This document shows positions 14,509 to 22,154 of a stretch of DNA of 24,210 nt, one piece after another. This DNA is from Candidatus Thorarchaeota archaeon. Its GTDB lineage: Archaea > Asgardarchaeota > Thorarchaeia > Thorarchaeales > Thorarchaeaceae. The position numbers and the translations under genes were made by a program. Positions within the stretch are counted from its first letter, which is position 1, and each line of letters opens with the position of its first letter. The stretch is from contig JAEORN010000149.1 in the NCBI GenBank assembly GCA_016840825.1, forward strand, positions 1 through 24,210, read 5' to 3'. Under the pieces are notes generated by a model, which made no database searches, was not told the origin of the DNA, and saw only the letters and a list, made by a program, of their open reading frames with translations.

Positions 14509-15252
14509 ATGGTGGGAGTTTCATTGAGTAGAACTAGAGTTTCAAAACGACTCACTACAGTATTTGGTTCATTCATGATATACTTACCAATTCTGGGAGG
14601 TATTCTTTCTGCAATGTGGTACATGATACCTCTATTTTACCTCTCATGGTACGTTATCGTTTTTATCTTCCCGATAAGATACTGGGATCTCTGGTGGAAA
14701 CCAGGTTATGATTTTGAAACAGGTTTCGATTGGAGTGTAGTGTTTTCCTTCTGGATTATCGAAGCCCTCCTCCTAGGTTTTGGATTTGTGTTGTTCATAT
14801 ACGGATTGAAGACGATGGTCGTACATAGAACAGAGAGCGATGGATTGGTCACAATAGGGCCATATCGATGGATGCGACATCCACAGCACTTTGGCATCAT
14901 TCTAATTCTCCTGGCTCCAGCTTTGCTTCCATTACTTCCTTGGGAGCCTGAGATGATGTACATACGCCCTAGTGACATTCTTTCATGGTCATTGATAGCT
15001 TTTGGATTGGTCGTAGGAGCTGACTTGGAGGAAATTTCACTCTCAAAACGATATGGAGCGAAGTATGATGAGTATCGTGCAAAAGTGCCATTTATGATAC
15101 CTTTCTTTCCCTCTTTGTCTTATGTTCTTTCAAAAAGTTTTCTAGACCAAGGCAAACTAGCTCGGTATGTACTATGGTTTGCGATGTATTGGATTATTAT
15201 GACTTTCATACTCTATTTGTTCTCATTCGTACCACTTGATGGTTGGCGATGA
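14509..15252 (+). CDS. ICMT/PEMT-like integral membrane methyltransferase
   Basis: A 247-residue membrane protein with about five or six hydrophobic helices. The SAM-binding region of the isoprenylcysteine/phospholipid methyltransferase superfamily is seen as GLVTIGPYRWMRHPQHFGIIL (two segments near residues 113-133, with the RHP core). The terminal ADLEEISLSKRYGAKYDEYRAKVP carries the conserved E and Y-x-x-Y-x-x-x-V-P. Members methylate a lipid, quinone or prenyl-cysteine carboxylate at the membrane; the substrate is unknown. ATG 14509 follows a TTTAATAA box by about 30 bases. An in-frame TTG at 14524 with GGTG upstream is an alternative start. Confidence 0.8.
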   Translation: MVGVSLSRTRVSKRLTTVFGSFMIYLPILGGILSAMWYMIPLFYLSWYVIVFIFPIRYWDLWWKPGYDFETGFDWSVVFSFWIIEALLLGFGFVLFIYGLKTMVVHRTESDGLVTIGPYRWMRHPQHFGIILILLAPALLPLLPWEPEMMYIRPSDILSWSLIAFGLVVGADLEEISLSKRYGAKYDEYRAKVPFMIPFFPSLSYVLSKSFLDQGKLARYVLWFAMYWIIMTFILYLFSFVPLDGWR

Positions 15253-15314
15253 TGATATCTAGGAAGTGAATGTACCAGAGAGGCTAGTGTAATAGAGATG
15301 ATATACAAGTGCAC

Positions 15315-15842
15315 CTATATTGGAACTGATGCTAGCCACCCACTCGTTGGTAGACCATGCTTTCTCAGTATATCATTGAGATGACCAATATGTTGCATTA
15401 TGTGTCTCATATTATACAATAGGACCGTTCCCTTTGACATCTTCAACCAGGAGGTTGTCTTCTCTTCAATTTGATTCTTAACAATGCCTTTTGCGAATCG
15501 ATACCTCAATTTACTGCGTGTTTCTTCTAAGAATCTCTGCAGGACATCCTTCGGTATAACAGGTTCATGAATTTCATCAAAATCATAAGATTCTGCCCAC
15601 TTTTCCAGATAAGCAGGTAATCTATACTGTTCTTCTACATTTTTTACATCAGTATCAAAGTCAGAAAGATAGATATCACAGAAGTAGATGGTGTGATATG
15701 CGATGTTCCAGAAACGTCGTTTATCACCTAGATTGTTCCACACATCATCATTAGCATTCTCAATCGCATTTGATAGCATCTCAAATGCCGCCCCTAACTC
15801 TAGATTTATCCATTCCAACCAGTCTGCTGTCATGAATTGCAC
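15315..15842 (-). CDS. DinB-superfamily four-helix protein
   Basis: A 175-residue all-helical protein. His50 in AYHTIYF and His147/His151 in NMRHIMQHIGH are spaced like the metal-binding triad of DinB/YfiT-type proteins, and the end LRKHGLPTSGW is also typical of that fold. Such proteins are often thiol-dependent transferases, but many archaeal members have no known reaction. The frame starts at GTG 15842; ATG 15833 is equally possible. It lies 22 bases behind nep1 on the same strand and is probably co-transcribed. Confidence 0.7.
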   Translation of the reverse strand: MQFMTADWLEWINLELGAAFEMLSNAIENANDDVWNNLGDKRRFWNIAYHTIYFCDIYLSDFDTDVKNVEEQYRLPAYLEKWAESYDFDEIHEPVIPKDVLQRFLEETRSKLRYRFAKGIVKNQIEEKTTSWLKMSKGTVLLYNMRHIMQHIGHLNDILRKHGLPTSGWLASVPI

Positions 15843-15864
15843 AACCTACTTTCCCTTTCGTTTC

Positions 15865-16593
15865 CTATGCCCCTAACTCTCTATCTGAATAACGTTTGGC
15901 TATAATATCATGCTTTAGGGAATAGCACCATAAGATCTCAGTGCATACATGCCAAGCCATCATTACTTCTACATCCAGCTCAATCTGCATCTTGAAAAGA
16001 TTCCGTGTATCACTATGAAAGTCCCCATGTGGAAAAGCTCCTATCCCAACTACGACCGGTATTTGAGTGCTCGAAGGAAGAAGATCTACCATAGATTGAA
16101 GACTAGTATGTCGTCCACCTTCGACAGCTAAAAGTGATAGAGATTCATCATGCGACGAGGTTAGCTCTGAGACGAGACTCTGAAGAGTCTTGTTTGAAAT
16201 TCTCAGGAAAGGCTGTCCCTCAGGTGGAACTTGACCTGTCAGGAGGAGTTGTTCCATAAGCCCAACAAAGCGTTCGTAATTTCGAGGAACTCGTACTTCA
16301 GGATTGACCTCAATTATACGCCCATCATAAAGGTGTATATGCAGTGAGAGTAGACCTTCCTTGCATAACGGAGTTTCAAGAACCGACTGCAGGCAGAAAT
16401 ACAGAATATCTGGCCGACCTCGACGGTCCCCATCCTTCAGCTTGGTCATTGCCTGCCCATGATATGATTGGTCTAGTAATAGCTCGTTCGGACGTTTCTT
16501 CCTTCGGTATGCATGCTTTTGGATATCTTTCTTTGCAGAAATCTCATGAGGTACTAGTTCGAGGGCGGTTTCAAGAAGGACTATATGAAGCAT
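15865..16593 (-). CDS. nep1: Nep1/Emg1, 16S rRNA pseudouridine N1-methyltransferase
   Basis: A 242-residue SPOUT-class enzyme that N1-methylates a pseudouridine in the decoding-region helix 35 of 16S rRNA and aids small-subunit assembly. Landmarks are LHIVLLETALELVP at the N-terminus, RPNELLLDQSYHGQAM, GDRRGRPDILYFCL with the conserved RPDI, NPEVRVPRNYERF for RNA binding, and VVGIGAFPHGDF in the knotted SAM site. The frame extends to a GTG at 16611, but the family begins at ATG 16593 (MLHIVLLE). A CTTAAATT box lies about 39 bases upstream. It is divergent from the Rpp21 gene, another RNA-processing factor. Confidence 0.95.
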   Translation of the reverse strand: MLHIVLLETALELVPHEISAKKDIQKHAYRRKKRPNELLLDQSYHGQAMTKLKDGDRRGRPDILYFCLQSVLETPLCKEGLLSLHIHLYDGRIIEVNPEVRVPRNYERFVGLMEQLLLTGQVPPEGQPFLRISNKTLQSLVSELTSSHDESLSLLAVEGGRHTSLQSMVDLLPSSTQIPVVVGIGAFPHGDFHSDTRNLFKMQIELDVEVMMAWHVCTEILWCYSLKHDIIAKRYSDRELGA

Positions 16594-16625
16594 TGATTTG
16601 ACCCAGCACACTTACTTCTGCGAAC

Positions 16626-16633
16626 AATTTAAG
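16626..16633. promoter_or_regulatory. TATA-like element shared by nep1 and rnp4
   Basis: AATTTAAG / CTTAAATT lies between the divergent genes and is nearly symmetric. It is about 39 bases before ATG 16593 on the minus strand and about 40 bases before TTG 16670 on the plus strand, so it could serve both directions. Confidence 0.35.
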
Positions 16634-16669
16634 CGATGTGACTATTCCATAATTGGTAGGTCGTGACAC

Positions 16670-16996
16670 TTGAAAAGACGAAGAAAACCCAAGAAATCAA
16701 CTAGAGATTTAGCAACATCTAGGATTAGATACCTTTGGGAAGAATCAAGCTCTATAGCATCAGCACGACCAGATCGCGCGAAGAATTACATGCAGCTCGC
16801 CAGAAAGATAGCTCAAAGAGCAAGAATGAAGATGCCACGGGACATCTCAAGATATGTTTGTAAAGAATGCAACACGGTATGGATTCCCGGAAGAAATTGT
16901 CGTGTTCGAATGAGAAACAATCGATCCCGTCATCTGACCGTAACATGCTTGGTCTGCGGGACTATCCGTAGATTTCCGGTCATAAAGCAAGCTTGA
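16670..16996 (+). CDS. rnp4: RNase P protein subunit Rpp21/Rnp4
   Basis: A 108-residue basic zinc-ribbon protein of archaeal RNase P, which trims tRNA 5' leaders. The N-terminal helices carry ATSRIRYLWEE and YMQLARKIAQRARMKMP. The zinc ligands are Cys64 and Cys67 (CKEC) and Cys93 and Cys96 (CLVC), with GRNCRVRMRNN between them and the RRFPV ending. The TTG start is preceded by GGTCGTGA, a partial ribosome-binding site. It opens the long plus-strand run of RNA and translation genes, 24 bases before the YhbY-type gene. Confidence 0.93.
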   Translation: MKRRRKPKKSTRDLATSRIRYLWEESSSIASARPDRAKNYMQLARKIAQRARMKMPRDISRYVCKECNTVWIPGRNCRVRMRNNRSRHLTVTCLVCGTIRRFPVIKQA

Positions 16997-17020
16997 TTAA
17001 CCTATTACAGAGGAAGAACT

Positions 17021-17305
17021 TTGTTTAAGATGACAAATGCTCAGCCAGACCCTACTAGAATCGCAACTGCATGGCAAGAACAAGCCATGATTCAGATAGG
17101 AAAAGGCGGGATATCAGAAGGAGTCATAGCTGAGATAAAGCGCATCATAAAACGTCACAAGTATGTGAAAGTCAAACTCCTCAGAAGCACCGGCGCTGAC
17201 AAATATACCAAGAGTGCCATCTTTGAAGAACTATGCGAAAAGGTTGGAGCAACACTCGCAGGAATACGAGGAAATACAGCGGTTATCTACAGACTCCGAA
17301 AATAG
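17021..17305 (+). CDS. YhbY/CRM-domain RNA-binding protein
   Basis: A 94-residue single CRS1-YhbY (CRM) domain. IQIGKGGISEGVIAEIKRIIKRHKYVKVKLLRS has the GKGG loop, and GATLAGIRGNTAVIYR is the conserved G-x-R-G-x-x-x-V-x-Y/L ending. In bacteria the homolog associates with pre-50S particles; an RNA-binding or ribosome-assembly role fits the neighbours. TTG 17021 is chosen because GAGGA (17010-17014) is spaced 6 bases from it; ATG 17030 would give 15 bases. Confidence 0.9.
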   Translation: MFKMTNAQPDPTRIATAWQEQAMIQIGKGGISEGVIAEIKRIIKRHKYVKVKLLRSTGADKYTKSAIFEELCEKVGATLAGIRGNTAVIYRLRK

Positions 17306-17351
17306 TCAACCCCAAATAATGTGGGAAGAAACTTCGGGTTCTAACGATAAT

Positions 17352-17451
17352 CTTTTATGGACACTCTTGCCGATGAGGCCAGCCTTCTGAGGTAGGCAAT
17401 CGCCCTAGTTAGGGTTCGATATGCTCCCCTCAATAGATATGGTGAAGACAA
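17352..17451 (+). promoter_or_regulatory. promoter and possibly structured leader before rps19e
   Basis: This is the longest gap in the translation gene block (17306-17451). CTTTTAT at 17352-17358 could be a TATA box, with transcription starting near 17380. Around it TTGCC (17368-17372) and GGCAA (17395-17399) can pair, enclosing GATGA and CTGA elements like a box C/D kink-turn. CCCT/AGGG (17404-17415) forms a small hairpin. The rps19e ribosome-binding site GGTGA follows at 17440-17444. The structure is hand-drawn and uncertain. Confidence 0.3.
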
Positions 17452-17907
17452 ATGCCCACAGTTTATGATATTCCAGCCAACATCTTGATACGGCGCCTCG
17501 CCCAGGAACTAAAGAGTCGAGAACAGATTCAAGCACCTGAGTGGGCAGACTATGTCAAGACCGGTGCTCATAAGGAAAGAGCCCCGGATGATGCAGATTG
17601 GTGGTACACTCGATGTGCCAGTATTCTCAGAAAGATCTACATGAAAGGTCCGATTGGGACTGAGAAACTACGCATCCAATACGGTGGTCGCCAGAGACGC
17701 GGTGTTCAACCGAACCGATTCCACCGCGGAAGTGGTGCTATCGTGCGAAACGCACTCCAACAACTAGAAAGAGCTGGATTCATCAAGAAACGGGGTAGCA
17801 AGGGCAGAGAGATGACTAGCGCAGGCAAGTCATACATGGATAGGGTTTCAGCTAATCTAAAGAAGGAACTAACGAAGGCAATTCCAGAACTTGAAAGATA
17901 CTCCTAA
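17452..17907 (+). CDS. rps19e: 30S ribosomal protein S19e
   Basis: A 151-residue archaeal/eukaryotic small-subunit protein with no bacterial equivalent. It is recognised by VYDIPANILIRRLAQELK at the start, WADYVKTGAHKERAP, DWWYTRCASILRKIYMKGPIG, and the basic YGGRQRRGVQPNRFHRGSGAIVRNALQQLE winged helix. It is needed for late 30S head maturation. A GGTGA site lies 7 bases before ATG. It begins the unbroken block leading to ftsY, 23 bases from the next gene. Confidence 0.97.
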   Translation: MPTVYDIPANILIRRLAQELKSREQIQAPEWADYVKTGAHKERAPDDADWWYTRCASILRKIYMKGPIGTEKLRIQYGGRQRRGVQPNRFHRGSGAIVRNALQQLERAGFIKKRGSKGREMTSAGKSYMDRVSANLKKELTKAIPELERYS

Positions 17908-17930
17908 TCTATCAGCTTTGGGTGATTTAA

Positions 17931-18260
17931 GTGAGTGATGATGAGCTAGATGCCATCCGTCAGAAGAAACTTGCAGAGATGCAACAGCAAGCTGCACAGG
18001 AACAGATAGCTGACCAACAGGCGGCGGAAGTCCAAGCTCAGAAGGAAGCAATCCTTCGACAGATACTCACTCCAGAGGCGAGACAGCGCCTGACAAACAT
18101 CAGGATGGTCAAACCTCAAATGGCTGAGCAAATTGAGGTTCAGCTCATCCAACTGGCAGGTTCGGGAAGACTTCGATCAAGAGTAACAGATGAACAACTA
18201 AAATCGCTCCTCCAACAGATACAGGGGAGAGAGCGAGAGCGCAAGGTAAAATTCAGATAA
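17931..18260 (+). CDS. PDCD5/TFAR19-like DNA-binding protein
   Basis: A 109-residue homolog of eukaryotic PDCD5. It has a long charged N-terminal helix ([19 protein letters not shown]) and Gln/Ala-rich linker, then the three-helix core [25 protein letters not shown] and a basic tail. Archaeal members bind DNA weakly and almost always sit next to rps19e and rpl39e, as here. The start is GTG 17931 with GGTGA six bases upstream. Confidence 0.95.
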   Translation: MSDDELDAIRQKKLAEMQQQAAQEQIADQQAAEVQAQKEAILRQILTPEARQRLTNIRMVKPQMAEQIEVQLIQLAGSGRLRSRVTDEQLKSLLQQIQGRERERKVKFR

Positions 18261-18281
18261 TAGCTGCGAAAGGTGAAGAAA

Positions 18282-18437
18282 ATGGCAAGAAACAAGCCTC
18301 TTGGAAAGAAACTAAGAATGGCCCGGGCAATGAAGAGTAATAGTAGTGTGCCCACATGGGCGGTAGTCAAGACAAAGGGAAAGATAAGAAGGACTCCAAC
18401 GCAGCGCAACTGGCGCCAGAGTAAGCTAAAGCCATAG
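18282..18437 (+). CDS. rpl39e: 50S ribosomal protein L39e
   Basis: A 51-residue basic protein read directly from the sequence. It starts [20 protein letters not shown], carries [11 protein letters not shown] and ends with [17 protein letters not shown]39e lines the exit tunnel of archaeal and eukaryotic large subunits, and 51 residues is its normal length. ATG has AGGTGA 5 bases upstream. It sits between the PDCD5 gene (21-base gap) and rpl31e (14-base gap), the standard archaeal order. Confidence 0.96.
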   Translation: MARNKPLGKKLRMARAMKSNSSVPTWAVVKTKGKIRRTPTQRNWRQSKLKP

Positions 18438-18451
18438 AAGGTGTATGAATA

Positions 18452-18862
18452 GTGGCAAAGAAGACTAAGAAGACAGATGAGGCAATCTCTAAAGACGATG
18501 AACCTGAACTAGAAGAGATTGAGGAAGAGGAGATTGCTAAGCCTACAGATGTAGAGGATGAAGCGCCAGAAACAACTTCGGCTGAAGAGGTTGTCGAAGA
18601 AGAGATTATCGATGAACGTATCTACACCGTCCCCCTGAGAAAGGCATACTGGACAGGTAGCAGGCTAAAGAGAGCAAATCGTTCGGTGAGAATCCTTAGG
18701 CAATTTGTCGAGAGGCACATGAAGCCGGAAGAGATTCTGATCCAGCCAGAGGTCAATGAGGTTATCTGGGCAAGAGGTATTCAGAAGCCTCCACGGCGGA
18801 TTCGAATCCGAGCGACCAAGAACGATGAGAATCTTGTGCGCGTGTATCTAGCGGAGGGATAG
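18452..18862 (+). CDS. rpl31e: 50S ribosomal protein L31e with long acidic N-terminal extension
   Basis: A 136-residue protein. The L31e core occupies about residues 55-136 (ERIYTVPLRKAYWTGSRLKR, FVERHMKPEEI, VNEVIWARGIQKPPRRIRIR, VRVYLAEG). Typical archaeal L31e begins at this point. Here residues 1-54 form an extra segment: a short basic head (AKKTKK), then a low-complexity run; residues 9-55 hold 24 Asp or Glu. The GTG start has AAGGTG 8 bases upstream and no stop interrupts, so the extension is probably real. L31e lies near the exit-tunnel rim, so the extension could reach factors docking there. Confidence 0.95.
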   Translation: MAKKTKKTDEAISKDDEPELEEIEEEEIAKPTDVEDEAPETTSAEEVVEEEIIDERIYTVPLRKAYWTGSRLKRANRSVRILRQFVERHMKPEEILIQPEVNEVIWARGIQKPPRRIRIRATKNDENLVRVYLAEG

Positions 18863-18865
18863 CCT

Positions 18866-19534
18866 ACGACAATCGCCCGAACAGACTTCGAGGGCGATAT
18901 CAATGTGGGTGCCTTCGGAGTTGTAACTGATAGCTTCGTATTTATCAGCCCCAACATGTCAGAGAAGGATCTAGATACGATTGAACGTACATTCAATCTA
19001 CCTCTCGTTCAATCAACTATAGCCACAATGGATACACTGGGATTGGTATCCGCAGGAAATTCACATGGCATTCTAGTACCATATACTACTTCAGATGAGG
19101 AGCTGACAGTTATCAAGAACAGCTCAGAAGTGAAAGCAGATTGGATTGATAGCAAGATGACAGCGCTAGGAAACATTATCCTAGCAAATGACCATGGTGC
19201 ATTGTGCCATCCAGAATTTGATCGAAAAGCAAGAGATACTATTGCAGATGTTTTAGATGTTGAAGTGGTTCCAGGTACTATTGCAAAACTGCCAATTGTT
19301 GGAGCCAATGCAATTGTCACAAATAGAGGTGCTGTTGTCCATCCAATGGCAACTTCACAAGAGATAGATATGCTAACACAGTTGTTAAAAGTAGAAGTCG
19401 AGGTGGGTACTGTAAACAGAGGCAGTCCTTACACAAGTCTTGGTGTGTTGGCAAACATTGATGGGATGATAGCAGGTTCAGACACCACAGGTGTCGAATT
19501 GGCACATATCTCTCAAGTATTAGGATTTGTATAA
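18866..19534 (+). CDS. eif6: translation initiation factor aIF6
   Basis: aIF6 binds the 50S subunit (L14e/L24e region) and prevents 30S joining. The fivefold repeat shows as NVGAFGVVTD, GILVPYTTSDEE, GALCHPEFDRKA, GAVVHPMATSQE and GMIAGSDTTGVEL. The first GTG/ATG in frame is GTG 18905, but the reading frame upstream encodes TIARTDFEGDI, which aligns with the family N-terminus, and is open back to the rpl31e stop. No ATG, GTG or TTG lies in that stretch. ACG 18866 has GGAGGG seven bases upstream and gives a normal 222-residue protein. ATC 18872 is an alternative. Starting at 18905 would delete the first beta strand and give 209 residues. It is three bases behind rpl31e. Confidence 0.9.
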   Translation, partial: TTIARTDFEGDINVGAFGVVTDSFVFISPNMSEKDLDTIERTFNLPLVQSTIATMDTLGLVSAGNSHGILVPYTTSDEELTVIKNSSEVKADWIDSKMTALGNIILANDHGALCHPEFDRKARDTIADVLDVEVVPGTIAKLPIVGANAIVTNRGAVVHPMATSQEIDMLTQLLKVEVEVGTVNRGSPYTSLGVLANIDGMIAGSDTTGVELAHISQVLGFV

Positions 19535-19548
19535 TCAAGGTGAAAAGA

Positions 19549-19791
19549 ATGAGTTCCAAGGTATGGAGAGCGACTGGCGAGTACTTGAAGAAGAAGAAGA
19601 CGTTTCGATTTTCGAAAGAACTTCTTGCTGACAAGGAGGCCCATGCGAAGGAGAGAATCTATTCGGATCTGGGTAGTAGACATAAGGTTTTGAGAAGACA
19701 TATCAAGTTTCAAGAGGTTGTTGAGATTCAACCAGAAGAAGTGACAGACCTAGACCTTAGACGTCTCTTAGGTGTGGAGCTTGAAATCTAA
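19549..19791 (+). CDS. rpl18a: 50S ribosomal protein L18a/LX (L20a)
   Basis: An 80-residue protein. WRATGEYLKKKKTFRFSKEL, then AKERIYSDLGSRHKVLRRHI, is the single archaeal LX domain. The frame opens at GTG 19540, but ATG 19549 is favoured by AAGGTGA (19538-19543) six bases upstream and by family N-termini. It overlaps the prefoldin start by one base (TAATG), so translation is coupled. Confidence 0.95.
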   Translation: MSSKVWRATGEYLKKKKTFRFSKELLADKEAHAKERIYSDLGSRHKVLRRHIKFQEVVEIQPEEVTDLDLRRLLGVELEI

Positions 19792-20240
19792 TGTCTGACA
19801 ATCTTATGCAGAGACTTTTGTATCAGCAAAGAGCTCTAGAAGAGAGAATCGCAGAATTAGAGACAACTATTGGAATGCTTCAAGACACATTGAGTAGCTA
19901 TATGTCTAGCAATCTAGTACTCGAAGAGCTAGCCACAAAAGAAGCTGAAGAACCAATGCTCATCAATATTGGGGGGGCGATATTCATTGAAGCGAAGGTT
20001 GTTAGAAATGATAAGGTGATTAGAGGCGTAGGAAGCGGTATCCGTATCGAACAATCCCTTGAAGAGGCTAAGGATACTGTTTCACATAGAGTGGAAGAAC
20101 TAAACGAGTATCTATCAAAGCTCCGCCAAGAGTACCAGACTGCTGTAAATCAAGCAGCCAGTATTAATCAACAAGCCCAGCAACTTCTTGCTCAAGCACA
20201 GGCACAAGCTCAATCTGCACAAAAACCCGTGGAGGAATAG
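19791..20240 (+). CDS. pfdA: prefoldin subunit alpha
   Basis: A 149-residue subunit of the hexameric prefoldin chaperone that passes unfolded proteins to the thermosome. An N-terminal coiled coil (about 5-40), a central beta hairpin (MLINIGGAIFIEAKVV, RGVGSGIRIEQS) and a C-terminal coiled coil (about 88-130) match the family. The last 30 residues are Gln/Ala-rich (QQAQQLLAQAQAQAQSAQ) and longer than in many homologs. It overlaps rpl18a by one base and precedes ftsY by four. Confidence 0.95.
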   Translation: MSDNLMQRLLYQQRALEERIAELETTIGMLQDTLSSYMSSNLVLEELATKEAEEPMLINIGGAIFIEAKVVRNDKVIRGVGSGIRIEQSLEEAKDTVSHRVEELNEYLSKLRQEYQTAVNQAASINQQAQQLLAQAQAQAQSAQKPVEE

Positions 20241-20244
20241 TCAT

Positions 20245-21153
20245 TTGTTCGAGAAGCTTCGCGGAGCCCTCGATGTTGCCATCACAAAAGCAACAACCAA
20301 AGAATTGACTGACAAAAACCTTGCAGATGCAGTATGGAATCTGCAATTGGTGTTGATTCAGAATGATGTTGCAGTAGAGGTTGCTGAACATATTTGCGAG
20401 CTCACAAAGAATAAGATACTTGGACAAAGAGCTGGGCGTCTGGAGAACATGGCTAAGCTTTTTCGAGCGTATCTTTCTGAATCAGTATTAGAAGTCCTAA
20501 CTCCAAAGAAACCTCTTGATCTACTTGAATATATAGCAGAAAAGAAAGCTAATAGTGAAACGACCACAATCATGTTAGTCGGTGTGAATGGTACAGGAAA
20601 AACTACAACTCTGGCAAAGATTGCGCATCTCCTCAAGAAGAATAACCATAGTGTTGTTATCGCTGCAGGTGATACATATCGTGCTGGAAGTATTGAGCAG
20701 TTGCAGAAGCATGCGGATGCACTTGGAATTCGCATGATAAAGCAAGGTTATGGTTCAGATGCTGCTGCAGTTGCCTATGATGCGGTCGCTCACGCCAAAG
20801 CAAAGCACATTGATGTGGTTCTCATTGACACTGCAGGTCGTATGCAAAGTAACAAGAACCTAATCAATGAGATGAAGAAGATTGCCCGTATAGCGGAACC
20901 GGATATCAAACTCTTCATTGGTGATGCATTAGCAGGAAATGATGCCCTATCTCAAGCAAAGGAATTCCACGAAGCTATCGAGATTGATGGTGCAATTTTG
21001 ACCAAGATTGATGCAGACCCATCTGGAGGAGCTGCCCTATCTATCACTTTTGTGACAGGAAGACCCATCATATATGTTGGCGTAGGTCAGACGTATGAAG
21101 ACCTCAAAAAGTTCGATCCAGAGTGGTTTACCAGTAGATTAGTAGAAAACTGA
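20245..21153 (+). CDS. ftsY: signal recognition particle receptor FtsY
   Basis: A 302-residue SRP GTPase that docks the ribosome-SRP complex at the membrane. The N domain (1-100) is followed by the G domain: G1 GVNGTGKTT (113-121), GDTYRAGSIEQL (142-153), DTAGR (195-199), TKIDADPSGG (253-262) and the closing GVGQTYEDLKKFDPEWF. TTG 20245 is chosen: it gives the usual MFEKLRGALD start and has GGAGG eight bases upstream. The frame runs back to 20188 but inside pfdA. There is no long acidic A domain, as is usual in archaea. Confidence 0.97.
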   Translation: MFEKLRGALDVAITKATTKELTDKNLADAVWNLQLVLIQNDVAVEVAEHICELTKNKILGQRAGRLENMAKLFRAYLSESVLEVLTPKKPLDLLEYIAEKKANSETTTIMLVGVNGTGKTTTLAKIAHLLKKNNHSVVIAAGDTYRAGSIEQLQKHADALGIRMIKQGYGSDAAAVAYDAVAHAKAKHIDVVLIDTAGRMQSNKNLINEMKKIARIAEPDIKLFIGDALAGNDALSQAKEFHEAIEIDGAILTKIDADPSGGAALSITFVTGRPIIYVGVGQTYEDLKKFDPEWFTSRLVEN

Positions 21154-21219
21154 TTACAACGGCACTCTTATTACGAAGTTACAGCCAGCACGCATCATAT
21201 TCATCTTGAGGTGCCAGCT

Positions 21220-22143
21220 TTGAGTCTTAAAGGCAGACATTTCGTTGACCTATCAGATTATGAAAGATTTGAGTTAAGAAGAATTTTGGATACAGCGCAC
21301 GATTTGAAGAGAAAGCAGAAGCGTGGAGAACCCCATGAGCTTTTGAAGGGCAAATCGCTTGCAATGATATTTATGAAATCATCTACCCGTACTAGAGTAT
21401 CGTTCGAAGTGGGTATGACCCAACTAGGAGGACACGCACTCTATCTGGAAACAAGTGGAACTCAGTTGGGTCGGGGTGAAACTATTGGAGATACAGCCCA
21501 AGTCCTGAGTAGATACTGTGATGCTATCATGGCACGGGTCTTCGGGCATCAGGATATCATCGATTTAGCTAAGTATTCAACAGTGCCAGTCATAAACGGG
21601 CTTTCCGATCTACTCCATCCTTGCCAAATAATGGCGGATATGCAAACAATAGAGGAGCATAAAGGAAAATTGGAGGGGTTGAAAATTGCGTACGTTGGCG
21701 ATTCGAATAATGTGAGTAATTCCATCATGCAGGGTTGTACTATAATGGGAATGGATGTTGCGATTGGCTCACCTAAGGGTTATACACCAACAGAGGCGAT
21801 TTTGAAGAAAGCGTCAGAGCTAAGTAAGAGATACAAGACAACTTTAGAAGTTGTTCACGACCCAAAGGATGCAGTAAAGAACGCAGATGTCATCTATACT
21901 GATACATTCTTCAGTATGGGACAGGAACGTGAGAAATCTAAAGAAGATGCGCTCATGCCATTCCAAGTCAATCGGTCCCTTGTCGAAGCTGCTAAAGATG
22001 ACGTCATTGTCATGCATTGTCTACCAGCCCATAGAGAAGAAGAGTTAACTTCAGAAGTTATGGATGGTCCGCATAGCGTTGTATTCGATCAAGCAGAGAA
22101 TCGTTTACATGCACAAAAAGGCATCATGGCGCTACTCATATAG
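21220..22143 (+). CDS. argF: ornithine carbamoyltransferase
   Basis: A 307-residue enzyme joining carbamoyl phosphate and ornithine to citrulline in arginine synthesis. Signatures are STRTR (55-59, carbamoyl phosphate), HPCQ (133-136), the ornithine loop SMG (232-234) and HCLPAHR (266-272). The SMG and HCLP motifs separate it from aspartate carbamoyltransferase. TTG 21220 has GAGGTG six bases upstream. GTG 21211, also in frame, is itself part of that ribosome-binding site. A CTTATTA box near 21167 suggests its own promoter. No other arginine gene is nearby. Confidence 0.95.
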   Translation: MSLKGRHFVDLSDYERFELRRILDTAHDLKRKQKRGEPHELLKGKSLAMIFMKSSTRTRVSFEVGMTQLGGHALYLETSGTQLGRGETIGDTAQVLSRYCDAIMARVFGHQDIIDLAKYSTVPVINGLSDLLHPCQIMADMQTIEEHKGKLEGLKIAYVGDSNNVSNSIMQGCTIMGMDVAIGSPKGYTPTEAILKKASELSKRYKTTLEVVHDPKDAVKNADVIYTDTFFSMGQEREKSKEDALMPFQVNRSLVEAAKDDVIVMHCLPAHREEELTSEVMDGPHSVVFDQAENRLHAQKGIMALLI

Positions 22144-22154
22144 GTGAAGAAGGC

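Noticed and set aside
19009..19320. Antisense ORF opposite aIF6
   Set aside because: The plus strand is clearly aIF6; the antisense frame has no ribosome-binding site or homology features.
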